A stretch of DNA of 64,000 nt from CAZWVR01 sp964637235 (GTDB lineage Bacteria; Bacteroidota; Bacteroidia; Bacteroidales; S143-33). Positions 47,970 to 56,694 of the stretch are shown here, piece by piece. The stretch covers positions 1 through 64,000 of the forward strand of contig CAZWVR010000001.1 of the NCBI GenBank assembly GCA_964637235.1, written 5' to 3'. Under the pieces are notes generated by a model that saw only the letters and a program-made list of their open reading frames with translations, ran no database searches and was not told where the DNA came from. The stretch's first letter is position 1, and each line of letters opens with the position of its first letter. The translations under genes were made by a program, and so were the position numbers.

Positions 47970-48746
47970 ATGAGTCTCAATCAGGAACAAAAAGATAAAA
48001 TTGTCAATGTTATAATTGAAAGTGTTAGAAAAAAGTTAGCAAGGTATAATCCAGAGTCTAAGTATATGCCTTTTCATTACAGGCTATTGGGCAAAGATAG
48101 AATGGCTTTATATTCCTTTATCCAGTCATTGAAAACTACTTTTATAACATCAATTTTTGAGCCTGTGGCACAAGCCATTGCAGAAGAAAATTACAAAATT
48201 GCAGTTAAACAATATAATGTTGGAAATGAGATTACAGACTTAGCTCAGCAAGAAATACAGCATATAATCAACGAATTAACCGTTGGAAATATTCTTTCCA
48301 ATAAAAAACAAGAAATAGAACGAATTAGAACAGTTGCCACAGAAGGAAAAGTCAACAGACTGAAAACTGCCAAAGTAGATTTGTATCTGGAAGATTATGA
48401 TGGAAAAATTTATCTGTTTGACCTGAAAACAGTAAAACCTAATATTGGCGAATTCAAAAGCTACAAACGTACTTTATTGGAATGGATAGCCATTCTTTTG
48501 TATAAAAATCCCGATGCGCAAGTAAATTCATATATTGCTATGGCATATAATCCCTATTATCCAAAACCTTATGAACGCTGGACACTTAAAGGTATGCTTG
48601 ATATAGAAAACGAATTACTCATAGCCGAGGAATTCTGGAATTTTTTGGGCAAGGATAATATCTTTGACCAATTATTGGACTGCTTTTCAATTGCTGGCAA
48701 TAAACTGCGTCCTGAGCTTGACAGATTTTTTGCTAAGTTTAAATAG
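47970..48746 (+). CDS. type II restriction endonuclease, TdeIII-like
   Basis: A 258-residue protein that appears intact. The N-terminal region (MPFHYRLLGKDRMALYSFIQSL) and overall length resemble the TdeIII restriction family, whose known members cut GGNCC as I recall. A PD-(D/E)xK-type core can be read as KVDLYLEDYDGKIYLFDLKT (about residues 132-151), with Asp and Asp-x-Lys ligands. It starts 1 nt after the stop of the damaged methyltransferase, so the two form one operon with gltX upstream. An intact cutter next to a broken protector is unusual; see findings. Confidence 0.8.
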   Translation: MSLNQEQKDKIVNVIIESVRKKLARYNPESKYMPFHYRLLGKDRMALYSFIQSLKTTFITSIFEPVAQAIAEENYKIAVKQYNVGNEITDLAQQEIQHIINELTVGNILSNKKQEIERIRTVATEGKVNRLKTAKVDLYLEDYDGKIYLFDLKTVKPNIGEFKSYKRTLLEWIAILLYKNPDAQVNSYIAMAYNPYYPKPYERWTLKGMLDIENELLIAEEFWNFLGKDNIFDQLLDCFSIAGNKLRPELDRFFAKFK

Positions 48747-48763
48747 TTTTTTGAGATAGTATT

Positions 48764-50752
48764 TTAGGCTTTTGTTGGAATACGTTTTTGTATTTCGTTG
48801 CGGAGTTCTTTTAGAGATATATTACCTATTGCGAGGTTTCTTAATTCTCCCATTATCCAATTTATTAAGTCTTCTTTATTGTGTTTAGGATTTAATTGAT
48901 AGAATTTTTCTATTAAGAAGTCTATTGGAGCAATTAGTTCTTCTTTTTTACGTTTTTTAAAATTTAGGATATTTAAAACAGATTGGAGCTCCATATTTGG
49001 GTGCTCTATAATTATTGGGAGCATTCTTTTTGCTATTTCGTGATGGAGATTATTTTGTTTTATAAAAGCGAACATATCTACAATTTTACGATAATTGATT
49101 TTTTTGCGGTTATTTAGTTTTTTATATTGCCAATATTTAACATTTTGTCCAAAGAAATATGCTACAAATTTTGGTTCAAATCCCATTGCAATTATTTCAT
49201 CGATTATAGGGACGAGGTTATTTCTTAGAATATAAGTTTTGATATTTTCGTTTATTTGCCATTTTTTAATTTTTTCTAATATTTGGTCATAGGTATATTT
49301 TATATTGCGTTTAATTCTTTCAATGTATTGATCTTCAAGTGGTATTGGGGGGAGGTCTGTATCTGGATACATTCTATCAGGACCTGGAAGTACTCTTTCA
49401 AAAGTGGTAGTACCATCTGGGAGCCATTTACGGGTTTCTGGGGGGACACCGTCAAAAGCCATTAAAGCTCTTTCTTGAATGGTTTCCAGAGCAGTTTTTA
49501 CGTCATCTTTTGGAGCCCAGAATATAATAATTGCGTCATTTTCAGTAGCATTTAAGGATTTAGCGATTTTTGTTAGGTGTTCAGAAGTTTTTTCATCGTA
49601 TTTAGGATTTATATCTTCGGAAGTTATCATAAATGGTGGCAGTAGACAGGCTATAACTTTGAGTCGTCCTGCTATTTCGTCTGTAAAAGTTTTTCCGGGC
49701 TGAGTGAAATGAGATAAAATATTTGCAAAGTATGGTAATTTAACTGCATAGAACTCGTAATTTTTTTCGTAAGCCTGTTTCATAGGTTGATAGGAGAAGT
49801 TATAATCTTCATAGTTGATTTTTTTATATATTATGTTCCAGTTTTCTTTTTTAGTTCTGGCGTTAAGTTTATTTTTGATATTAAGGAGTGCGCATTGTCT
49901 AAAAGCTTCATTATGCGAAAGTTGGGGTATAAGTTTAATATGCGCTACGCCTTTTATTTCAACTCTTGTTCCTCCTTTACAGCTTACGTTTACATCTTCT
50001 CTTGCGGCGCCAATACCTGTTCGGACTTTTCCGCTGGAACGGTTTATAAATCTGATTACTTGTGCTGCTTCTGCCAATTCTTGGGGAGTGAACATATCAG
50101 GATATGTGACAGTTTCTATAAGAGGCATACCGAGCCTGTCTGTTTTGTATATTCTTGTATGTCCGACGTCTGATATTTCGCGGCAAGCGTCTTCTTCGAT
50201 ACTTAGTTGTAGTAATCTAACTTTTTTATGTTTTAGGGGGATTTCACCTTCGACACCGACGATAGCAGTTCTTTGGAAGCCAGTAGGGATACTCCCGTCG
50301 AGGTATTGTTTACGGGTTATATGTACTTCACCAACAATATTTAATTTTGATAGTAAAGATATTTCTACTGCTATATCAAGGGCTTGGCGGTTCATAGGGA
50401 ATGGGGGAGTGTCGTCTATTTCGTATGTACAAGTTGTACGGTTGTTAATTCTGTATATTATTGTTTTTCTGGTTTTAAATTCCATTAGGGCAGTGCCGTC
50501 GTATTCTCCCATTTCGCTGAGAGTAGGACGCATATGTCGGATTATTTCTGCGTCATAGTCGTCATCGGAGTGATAAATACCTGCGGGACAATTGCAGAAT
50601 AATTTTTTTTCTGTTTTAAGTTGTTGATGTACTTCAAGTCCTGACTTAAAACCTATACGTTTGTATGTATTTTCGTCGGCTTTTTCAAGAGGCACATAGC
50701 CTATTTCTTGCTTTGTCTTTAAATAATTTTCAAATGCTTTATTATTTTTCAT
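48764..50752 (-). CDS. gatE: archaeal-type Glu-tRNA(Gln) amidotransferase subunit E
   Basis: A 662-residue tRNA-dependent amidotransferase subunit. It carries the GatB/GatE kinase motifs GFKSGLEVHQQLKTEKKLFC, then HMRPTLSEMGEYDG and EIDDTPPFPMNRQALD, wording typical of GatE. A GAD-type insert of about 130 residues (roughly 300-430) interrupts the core, as in GatE but not in bacterial GatB. The YqeY-like tail closes the chain. GatDE amidates Glu-tRNA(Gln) to Gln-tRNA(Gln). GatE is mainly archaeal, so its presence in a Bacteroidota genome is notable. GatD is not in the window. It overlaps the upstream TraB/GumN gene by 11 nt. Confidence 0.88.
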   Translation of the reverse strand: MKNNKAFENYLKTKQEIGYVPLEKADENTYKRIGFKSGLEVHQQLKTEKKLFCNCPAGIYHSDDDYDAEIIRHMRPTLSEMGEYDGTALMEFKTRKTIIYRINNRTTCTYEIDDTPPFPMNRQALDIAVEISLLSKLNIVGEVHITRKQYLDGSIPTGFQRTAIVGVEGEIPLKHKKVRLLQLSIEEDACREISDVGHTRIYKTDRLGMPLIETVTYPDMFTPQELAEAAQVIRFINRSSGKVRTGIGAAREDVNVSCKGGTRVEIKGVAHIKLIPQLSHNEAFRQCALLNIKNKLNARTKKENWNIIYKKINYEDYNFSYQPMKQAYEKNYEFYAVKLPYFANILSHFTQPGKTFTDEIAGRLKVIACLLPPFMITSEDINPKYDEKTSEHLTKIAKSLNATENDAIIIFWAPKDDVKTALETIQERALMAFDGVPPETRKWLPDGTTTFERVLPGPDRMYPDTDLPPIPLEDQYIERIKRNIKYTYDQILEKIKKWQINENIKTYILRNNLVPIIDEIIAMGFEPKFVAYFFGQNVKYWQYKKLNNRKKINYRKIVDMFAFIKQNNLHHEIAKRMLPIIIEHPNMELQSVLNILNFKKRKKEELIAPIDFLIEKFYQLNPKHNKEDLINWIMGELRNLAIGNISLKELRNEIQKRIPTKA

Positions 50753-51617
50753 TGGAAGTATTTTTTATTAAAACTGGACGTATTGTATATCCTTTGTTTT
50801 GCAATAAAGTTAGAATACCATATTTACCTTTTAAGTGTCCTGCTCCAACGGCTACAAATGTTGGTCCTGTTTTAAATAATTTTTCCAATTTAGGTATCCA
50901 TTCTTTATTGCGTTTTATAATTAGATTTTGTATAAACACAGTGTCGCTATTTTGATAGGTTAATATTGCTAATGAGTCTATATTTTGTTGTAGATATAAT
51001 TGTAGATTTTGTTGGTATTCTTTAATCAAGTTATAATTTTGATTTGGATTATAGAGGAAGTTTAAGGCTTGTGTATAGTAGTCTATTGTATCTATTATAT
51101 TAAGCTGATAGTCAAGTGTTTCCAAATAATAGAATTTTTTCTTTTTGCGTTTAGCCATTTTAAAAATTTCTTTTTCGTATATTTTTATATGTCTAAATTT
51201 TTCTTTTAGAATTAGGGCAGGGATAAATATAGGTTTAAATCGCATATAAAGTTTTATTTTTTTGGATTTTATTTTAAGGGTATCGTGTAAATAGATATAT
51301 AATTTTTGATAGTAATCTTGCGGTAAAAAATCTTGTAAATTTTTGTTATCAGGTAGCATAGTTTTTTGTAGTAGTTCAATTTGTTCTTTAAGCGGAGGTT
51401 TTATATTTGCTTCAAATACGACAGTATTGCATTCGTAAAGTTTTTGTTTCCATTGAGGATAAAAAACATAATTTTTTTTAGGGATTAGATGGATAGTACC
51501 GAATATGTAGGAAGGATGTTTTAGACCATTACCGGAAACTTCCCATAGTAAGCTCTTTTGAGCTAAGAGTGTTAATGTTGATATAAGCAGTATTAAAGTG
51601 AAAAAAGTCTTTTTCAT
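50742..51617 (-). CDS. TraB/GumN family protein
   Basis: A 291-residue exported protein with a signal peptide (residues 1-19). It has the TraB/GumN pattern: SLLWEVSGNGLKHPSYIFGTIH just after the signal, a helical middle region and GPTFVAVGAGHLKGKYGILTLL near the C-terminus, with paired Gly-His motifs that suggest a metal-dependent hydrolase fold (Tiki-like). It lies between the SPOR gene (1-nt overlap, TAATG) and gatE (11-nt overlap), so the three are one transcript. Substrate unknown. Confidence 0.88.
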   Translation of the reverse strand: MKKTFFTLILLISTLTLLAQKSLLWEVSGNGLKHPSYIFGTIHLIPKKNYVFYPQWKQKLYECNTVVFEANIKPPLKEQIELLQKTMLPDNKNLQDFLPQDYYQKLYIYLHDTLKIKSKKIKLYMRFKPIFIPALILKEKFRHIKIYEKEIFKMAKRKKKKFYYLETLDYQLNIIDTIDYYTQALNFLYNPNQNYNLIKEYQQNLQLYLQQNIDSLAILTYQNSDTVFIQNLIIKRNKEWIPKLEKLFKTGPTFVAVGAGHLKGKYGILTLLQNKGYTIRPVLIKNTSNEK

Positions 51618-52090
51618 TACTTGATATTTATTTCTTCTTCAACTAAAAAGATATTTTTATAGCCGTTTTGTTCTAATATAAATTTAAATTTTGCGGCTTC
51701 TAATCTTGTTAAGAAATCTCCAACTCTGACTTTAAAATAAGGTTCGTGATATTCTATATATGCGCTGACATCAGGGTATTCAGTTTTGAATTTGTTTACA
51801 ATTGATTTAGCTTTTTGAGAGGCATTTACATCTGAACCGAAGTATATTTGTATTCTCCATCCTTTTATTTTGTGTTTGCGAAATGCTAAGGAATAATTAT
51901 GTAAAATTTGCGTAAGACGGCTATCTTCTGTAATCAGTACCTGTCCTTTTCCTTCGGCAGATGTTGTTAAACTATCTGGAAACAGACCAGTATCTTTTAG
52001 ACTTATTGTTTCCGTTTGAGAGAAGGCAAACAGGGGTAAAAAAAAGATAAACAGGGGTAAAAAAAAGATAAATAAAGCTAATTTATTCAT
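51617..52090 (-). CDS. SPOR-domain exported protein
   Basis: A 157-residue protein. The C-terminal SPOR domain (about residues 80-152) starts KGWRIQIYFGSDVNASQKAK and includes VSAYIEYHEPYFKVRVGDF and AAKFKFILEQNGY. SPOR domains bind peptidoglycan strands stripped of stem peptides, often at division sites. The N-terminus is a signal peptide lengthened by a 7-residue duplication (LFIFFLP twice), caused by a 21-bp tandem repeat at 52031-52072. It is the first gene of the SPOR-TraB-gatE run. Confidence 0.87.
   Translation of the reverse strand: MNKLALFIFFLPLFIFFLPLFAFSQTETISLKDTGLFPDSLTTSAEGKGQVLITEDSRLTQILHNYSLAFRKHKIKGWRIQIYFGSDVNASQKAKSIVNKFKTEYPDVSAYIEYHEPYFKVRVGDFLTRLEAAKFKFILEQNGYKNIFLVEEEINIK
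52031..52072 (-). repeat. 21-bp perfect tandem duplication in the SPOR protein signal peptide
   Basis: Two adjacent identical units, 52031-52051 and 52052-52072, each starting CAGGGGTA and including eight A. The repeat is in frame and adds seven hydrophobic residues to the signal peptide. Confidence 0.95.
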
Positions 52091-52175
52091 TATCTGTCGT
52101 TTATGAGATTATTTGTTTTGTTAAAGTTAATAATTTTTTATTTACTATTAAAAGATATAGTTTAGATAAGAAAGT

Positions 52176-53876
52176 CTATATTTTTATTCCTATAATCAAT
52201 ACATCGTCCATTTGTCTATTTGACCCTTTCCATGTATTGAATTCTTTTTCAATAATTTGCTTTTGTTTATTAAAGGGTTCGGAATGTATTTTTTTTATTA
52301 AATTGATAAAATTTTTCAGTATATATTTTCTCCCCTTAGGATTAAGCTGGGAGATAAATCCATCAGAGAATAAGTAAAATAAGTTGTTTTCTTTTAGAGT
52401 AAGGGTATATTCATTAAAAGTAGGTTTTTGATTTATAATTTTTTGACCTATTGCAAATAAAGAGCCTTCAATTAAGTGAAATTCATCGTTTATAAAGGCT
52501 ATTGCATATTGATTTGCAGAAGCTATTACCACTTGTTCTTTATCTGTGCGTAGCAGGGTGATTTCTAAGCCATCATTTATAAAAGTATGTTCAGTTATTT
52601 CAGAGTTAATATATTCTTCAATTTTTTCATTTAGTCTTACAAGTATTTGCGAAGGATTTAGTATTTTTTCACTATAAAGTATTTGGTTTAGCATTATGTA
52701 AGCTAAAATTGATATTAAGGCGGCAGGTATGCCATGTCCGGTACAATCAACTTCGGCTATATAGGCGTATTTTCCTATTTTCGCTGTCCAAAAGAAATCT
52801 CCACTTACAATATCTTTTGGTTTAAAGAATACAAAATAGTCTGTAAAAAAATGTTTTAGGTCGTTTGTGTTTGGTAATATTGAAAATTGTAAAGTTCTGG
52901 CATAGTTCATACTTGCTTTTATTTCTGTTGCGAATTTTTGAAGTTGTTCTTTTTGTTTTTGTATAGTGATATTCTTTTCTGAAAGTTCTTGATTTTTTTT
53001 ATTTAGCTCTTGATTCATTTTTTTTAACCTTTCTAAGTTTCTTTTTCTTTCCTGGTATAATCGTAGATATAAGGCAAATAGTAAAGAAATTATAAAGATA
53101 GCTATACTCAATAAAAGTATAATTCTCTGGCGTTCTTTTAGTTGATTTCGTTTTGTTTCTAAGAAATATTCTGTAAGTCTTTGGTTTGCATATAAAGCGG
53201 TTAATAGCGCATTTTTCTTTTTTTGAATTTCTTTTAGTAAAGCTAAGGAGTCGCGTGTAATAATAATTTGGTATTTATTTTCTAAAATGTAAAAATTGTT
53301 GCGTTGTAGTTCGCGGCGTTGATTGTTTATTATTTGTTGCTTTATATCCAGAGCTTGTTCAAAGGATTTTATTTTATAGTGATATGAAATTTCTTTATAT
53401 AGATTTGCTTTTTTAGTATTTCCTATTGCTTTATAATATAATTCTAATGCCGAGGTTATATTTTCAATAAGTTCAAAGTTGTTTAATTCAACAGCTATAT
53501 TAAATGCATACTCTGCGATTTTTATTGCATTGTTATAATCTTTATTTTCGTATGCAATTTGGGCAGTTATGTATGCTAATTTTGCATTATGTTCTTTGTT
53601 GTCAATTGTTCCCAGTTCTCTAACTATTTTATATGTAAGTGTAAAATCTTTTAATTTTTCAGCATATTTAAGTTCAAGATTTAGTGTGTTATAGAGCTCT
53701 TTCTTGTTATTTTGTGCTTTTAATATGGAATCTGCATAAAATAGTAATTTAAGAGCTTCTTTTATAGAGCCTTGCTTATAGAGTTGTTTTGAATTTTTTA
53801 TAAGTTGTTGAGGATTTTGCGAATAAAGGGCTGAGGAGTAAAAAAATATAATTACATATAAAAGATATTTTTTCAT
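52176..53876 (-). CDS. TPR sensor with SpoIIE-type PP2C phosphatase domain
   Basis: A 566-residue protein. The signal peptide (residues 1-19) precedes TPR-like helical repeats (about 20-190) on the periplasmic side, a membrane helix (about 250-270), a coiled coil (about 275-320) and a SpoIIE/PP2C phosphatase domain (about 330-566). The catalytic metal motifs are SGDFFW, DCTGHGIPAALIS and the terminal RQMDDVLIIG. It should dephosphorylate a serine or threonine on a partner, typically an anti-sigma antagonist. Two related proteins lie at 59387-64000. No anti-sigma factor is seen nearby. Confidence 0.88.
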   Translation of the reverse strand: MKKYLLYVIIFFYSSALYSQNPQQLIKNSKQLYKQGSIKEALKLLFYADSILKAQNNKKELYNTLNLELKYAEKLKDFTLTYKIVRELGTIDNKEHNAKLAYITAQIAYENKDYNNAIKIAEYAFNIAVELNNFELIENITSALELYYKAIGNTKKANLYKEISYHYKIKSFEQALDIKQQIINNQRRELQRNNFYILENKYQIIITRDSLALLKEIQKKKNALLTALYANQRLTEYFLETKRNQLKERQRIILLLSIAIFIISLLFALYLRLYQERKRNLERLKKMNQELNKKNQELSEKNITIQKQKEQLQKFATEIKASMNYARTLQFSILPNTNDLKHFFTDYFVFFKPKDIVSGDFFWTAKIGKYAYIAEVDCTGHGIPAALISILAYIMLNQILYSEKILNPSQILVRLNEKIEEYINSEITEHTFINDGLEITLLRTDKEQVVIASANQYAIAFINDEFHLIEGSLFAIGQKIINQKPTFNEYTLTLKENNLFYLFSDGFISQLNPKGRKYILKNFINLIKKIHSEPFNKQKQIIEKEFNTWKGSNRQMDDVLIIGIKI

Positions 53877-54037
53877 ATCGTTTTTTCTGTTATTTTTTTC
53901 TTAATGTCTTGATAATGAATGACAAATATTTGCTTAAAAGTATAGCATTTCAGATAAAAAACTTTTTTAGCTATAAATATTTCACAAAATCAAATTTATA
54001 AGTGTTTTCAAAGATTTTTTTATGCAAATTTAAATTT

Positions 54038-54045
54038 TATTTTTG
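54038..54045 (+). promoter_or_regulatory. -7 box for the alpha-oxoamine synthase gene
   Basis: TATTTTTG matches TAnnTTTG and lies 27 nt before the ATG at 54073. It overlaps an in-frame TTG at 54043, which therefore cannot be the real start. No clear -33 TTTG. Confidence 0.45.
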
Positions 54046-54072
54046 CAAAGAAAAATATTAAAAATCAATACA

Positions 54073-55347
54073 ATGGCAGATTTGTTTGAAAAGTTAAAAC
54101 AAAAGAAAACAGCTTTGGGGCAGTATCGCTCTGTAGCTCATGGATATTTTTCCTTCCCGAAATTGGAAGGAGAAATTGCGCCTGAAATGTATTTCAGGGG
54201 CAAAAAAGTATTAACTTGGAGTTTAAATAACTATTTAGGATTAGCCAATCATCCAGAAATTCGTAAAACAGACGCAGAAGCCGCTAAGCAGTGGGGATTG
54301 GCATATCCTATGGGCTCCAGAATGATGTCTGGGCAAACTAAATATCATGAGGAATTGGAGAGGCAATTAGCCGATTTTGTTAAAAAAGAACACGTTTATT
54401 TGTTAAATTATGGCTATCAGGGGATGGTATCTATTATTGATGCTCTGGTAGATAGGAACGATATTATTGTTTATGATTCAGATTCTCATGCTTGTATTTT
54501 GGACGGTTCTCGTTTACATATGGGTAAACGTTTTGTATATAAACATAATGATATTGATAGTCTCGATAAACAACTTAAACATGCTACTCGCGTAGCTAAA
54601 AGAACAGGAGGTGGCATATTGGTAATTACAGAAGGAGTTTTTGGAATGGTCGGCGATTTAGGTAAACTTGATGAAATAGTAGCTCTAAAAAATAAATACC
54701 AATTTAGATTGCTTGTGGACGACGCCCATGGATTTGGCACTATGGGGAAAACAGGTGCCGGTACAGGTGAACATTTTGGAGTTCAAGATGGTATAGATGT
54801 TTATTTTGCTACTTTTGCTAAATCTATGGCTCTTATTGGTGCTTTTGTCGCTTCTGAAAAAGATATCGTTAAGTATTTGCAATATACAATGCGCTCACAA
54901 ATTTTTGCTAAATCTTTACCATTGCCAATGGTGATAGGTGCTATGAAGCGATTGGAGATGCTTAGAACTATGCCGGAACTCAAAGATAATTTGTGGAAAA
55001 TTGTTAATGCATTGCAAAATGGACTTAGAGAAGCCGGATTTAATCTCGGAAATACTAATTCACCTGTTACACCTGTATTTATGGAAGGTGATCCTTATGA
55101 AGCTGGTAATATAATAATTGAATTAAGGGAATTGTATAATATTTTCTGCTCAGTAGTAGTATATCCTGTCGTACCTAAGGGAGTAATTCTATTCAGACTT
55201 ATCCCTACTGCTGTTCATACAATGGAACATGTTGAAAGAACTATAAAAGCATTCTCCGAAATTCGGTCAAAAATTAAGCAGGGATATTACAAACAAGATG
55301 TAGAAGTATTTTTGAAAAAATATAATGTACAAATTGAAGATTTTTGA
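54073..55347 (+). CDS. alpha-oxoamine synthase family PLP enzyme (KBL/serine palmitoyltransferase-like)
   Basis: A 424-residue fold-type I PLP enzyme. Landmarks: SLNNYLGLANHPEIRKTDAE, DSDSHACILDGSRLHMGK, VDDAHGFGTMGKTGAGTGEH (the Asp-Ala-His of the cofactor site) and TFAKSMALIGAF with the catalytic Lys near residue 250. The family condenses an amino acid with an acyl-CoA (2-amino-3-ketobutyrate ligase, 8-amino-7-oxononanoate synthase, serine palmitoyltransferase, cysteate acyltransferase). The exact member cannot be fixed, but a sphingo- or sulfonolipid role is plausible in this phylum. It is longer than typical KBL (about 395-400). Confidence 0.82.
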   Translation: MADLFEKLKQKKTALGQYRSVAHGYFSFPKLEGEIAPEMYFRGKKVLTWSLNNYLGLANHPEIRKTDAEAAKQWGLAYPMGSRMMSGQTKYHEELERQLADFVKKEHVYLLNYGYQGMVSIIDALVDRNDIIVYDSDSHACILDGSRLHMGKRFVYKHNDIDSLDKQLKHATRVAKRTGGGILVITEGVFGMVGDLGKLDEIVALKNKYQFRLLVDDAHGFGTMGKTGAGTGEHFGVQDGIDVYFATFAKSMALIGAFVASEKDIVKYLQYTMRSQIFAKSLPLPMVIGAMKRLEMLRTMPELKDNLWKIVNALQNGLREAGFNLGNTNSPVTPVFMEGDPYEAGNIIIELRELYNIFCSVVVYPVVPKGVILFRLIPTAVHTMEHVERTIKAFSEIRSKIKQGYYKQDVEVFLKKYNVQIEDF

Positions 55348-55429
55348 TAAAAAATTTTTTATGTAATATTTTTTTTATTGAAAAAAAATTATTTTTGCCA
55401 ATGATTTAAAACCACTAAAATTTTTACCT

Positions 55430-55657
55430 ATGGGAGAAAGATTACCGAAAAATGCACCGGGCAGATTTTATGTATCTGATGATTGTGTATACTGTGGAGT
55501 ATGCAATGACATAGCTCCTGATATCTTTGGTTATGATGAAGAAAATAATACTTCTTATGTTAAAAGACAACCTGAAACTGAGGAAGAAATTGAATTGGTA
55601 AAAGAAGCTATTGAAAACTGCCCGACTGAGTCTATTATTGACAGTGAAGAAGAATAA
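55430..55657 (+). CDS. single-cluster ferredoxin
   Basis: A 75-residue acidic protein of the 4Fe-4S ferredoxin type used in many Bacteroidota. The cluster ligands are CVYCGVCNDIAPD (about residues 22-34) and a distant Cys in AIENCPTESI near the C-terminus. A [4Fe-4S] or [3Fe-4S] cluster can form. A TATTTTTG box (55390-55397) precedes it and a strong terminator follows, so it is a single-gene transcript. Confidence 0.9.
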   Translation: MGERLPKNAPGRFYVSDDCVYCGVCNDIAPDIFGYDEENNTSYVKRQPETEEEIELVKEAIENCPTESIIDSEEE

Positions 55658-55682
55658 AACTTGGTAGAAAATTGTTCGTTCG

Positions 55683-55716
55683 AAAAGGAGGCGTCTAAAA
55701 AGTCGCCTCCTTTTTT
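55683..55716. terminator. strong intrinsic terminator after the ferredoxin gene
   Basis: An 11-bp perfect stem, AAAAGGAGGCG (55683-55693) with CGCCTCCTTTT (55704-55714), ends in a T-run to 55716. Read on the minus strand it also follows guaD, so it may serve both genes. Confidence 0.9.
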
Positions 55717-55779
55717 AGTTGATGCTAATTATAAAATTTTTTGCGGAACTATAAAATTTAGAAATTAAATCAATTGGAA

Positions 55780-56253
55780 TTAATATTCTATTTTGTCGTC
55801 TTTTTCTTGCCAGTCTTTAAAAGCTTTTAGCGCTTCTTCTCTCATAATTTGAATAGTAGGAATGGCTCTTTTATTGATAGGTTTGCTTATTTCATCATAT
55901 ATGAAAGAATCGTCGAAGCCGATATTTTTAGCATCTTCGCGAGTATTAGCGTAGTAAATTTTATCAATGCGAGCCCAATATATTGCCCCTAAGCACATAG
56001 GGCAGGGTTCGCATGAAGTGTATATTTCGCAGCCAGAGAGATTAAATGTATTTAGTTTTTTTGCCGCTATTCTAATCGCATTTATTTCTGCGTGGGCTGT
56101 TGGATCATTGTCTTTTGTCACACTATTAGAAGCTTCTGCTATTATTTTTCCATCTTTTACTATCACTGCACCAAAAGGTCCTCCTCCATTTTTTACGCTT
56201 TCTATGGAAAGTTCTATTGCTCTTTGCATAAACTTTTTCTCGTTCATATTCAT
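55780..56253 (-). CDS. guaD: guanine deaminase
   Basis: A 157-residue zinc deaminase of the cytidine-deaminase fold. Zinc ligands and catalytic Glu are in TAHAEI (His54, Glu56) and SCEPCPMC (Cys84, Cys87). The C-terminal half, WARIDKIYYANTREDAKN then GFDDSFIYDEISKP, matches the guanine deaminase branch (B. subtilis GuaD type) and not tRNA adenosine deaminase TadA. It converts guanine to xanthine. Its start is 61 nt from clpS, divergent. Confidence 0.9.
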   Translation of the reverse strand: MNMNEKKFMQRAIELSIESVKNGGGPFGAVIVKDGKIIAEASNSVTKDNDPTAHAEINAIRIAAKKLNTFNLSGCEIYTSCEPCPMCLGAIYWARIDKIYYANTREDAKNIGFDDSFIYDEISKPINKRAIPTIQIMREEALKAFKDWQEKDDKIEY

Positions 56254-56268
56254 TTTTTTTATAAAAAA

Positions 56269-56300
56269 TTTGACAACACGCTAAAATAAAAATATTTTTG
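56269..56300 (+). promoter_or_regulatory. Bacteroidetes-type promoter for clpS
   Basis: TTTG (56269-56272), 20 nt, TATTTTTG (56293-56300): a full match. It ends 14 nt before the clpS ATG. Confidence 0.7.
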
Positions 56301-56314
56301 CAAAAAATAAATTT

Positions 56315-56605
56315 ATGTCAGGAGCCTCTAAACAAAAACCTAAAAAACAATATAATAAATTTGGAACAGAAGCTGCTTTGTTGCTTTATAATGACGATGT
56401 AAATAGCTTTGCGCATGTTATAGATTGTCTTATCCAGATTTGTGAGTTAGCACCAGAGGAGGCAGTTTCAAAAACTTTTTTTGTGCATTTTAATGGTATA
56501 GGAGTAATAAAAACAGGAGATGTTGCTATCGTGCAAGCAATGCAAAAAGCTTTGAATGAATGCGGTTTAAAAGCCGAAGTCATTGATAATCCTATGCGTA
56601 ATTGA
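56315..56605 (+). CDS. clpS: ATP-dependent Clp protease adaptor ClpS
   Basis: A 96-residue adaptor that hands N-degron substrates to ClpA/ClpC. The core begins ALLLYNDDVNSFAHVIDCLIQI, with the NDD motif that contacts the substrate amino terminus, then a FVHFNGIGVIKTGD turn and ALNECGLKAEVID. It has its own promoter. Its 3' end is followed by the rplM promoter region, so it is not part of the ribosomal operon. Confidence 0.9.
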   Translation: MSGASKQKPKKQYNKFGTEAALLLYNDDVNSFAHVIDCLIQICELAPEEAVSKTFFVHFNGIGVIKTGDVAIVQAMQKALNECGLKAEVIDNPMRN

Positions 56606-56624
56606 ATATTGATGAAAAATTTTA

Positions 56625-56654
56625 TTTGCTATTTAAAAAAAAGTTATATCTTTG
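56625..56654 (+). promoter_or_regulatory. Bacteroidetes-type promoter for the rplM-rpsI-rpsB-tsf operon
   Basis: TTTG (56625-56628), 18 nt, TATCTTTG (56647-56654). Initiation near 56661 rules out translation starts upstream of that point and supports the GTG at 56695 for rplM. Confidence 0.65.
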
Positions 56655-56694
56655 CAAGTCCGAAAGTGGAAGTAAAACACAAAAAACAATAAAA

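Noticed and set aside
49815..50558. Long open frame (247 codons) opposite gatE
   Set aside because: It lies antisense within a well-supported gene and shows no recognisable domain; best seen as a shadow.
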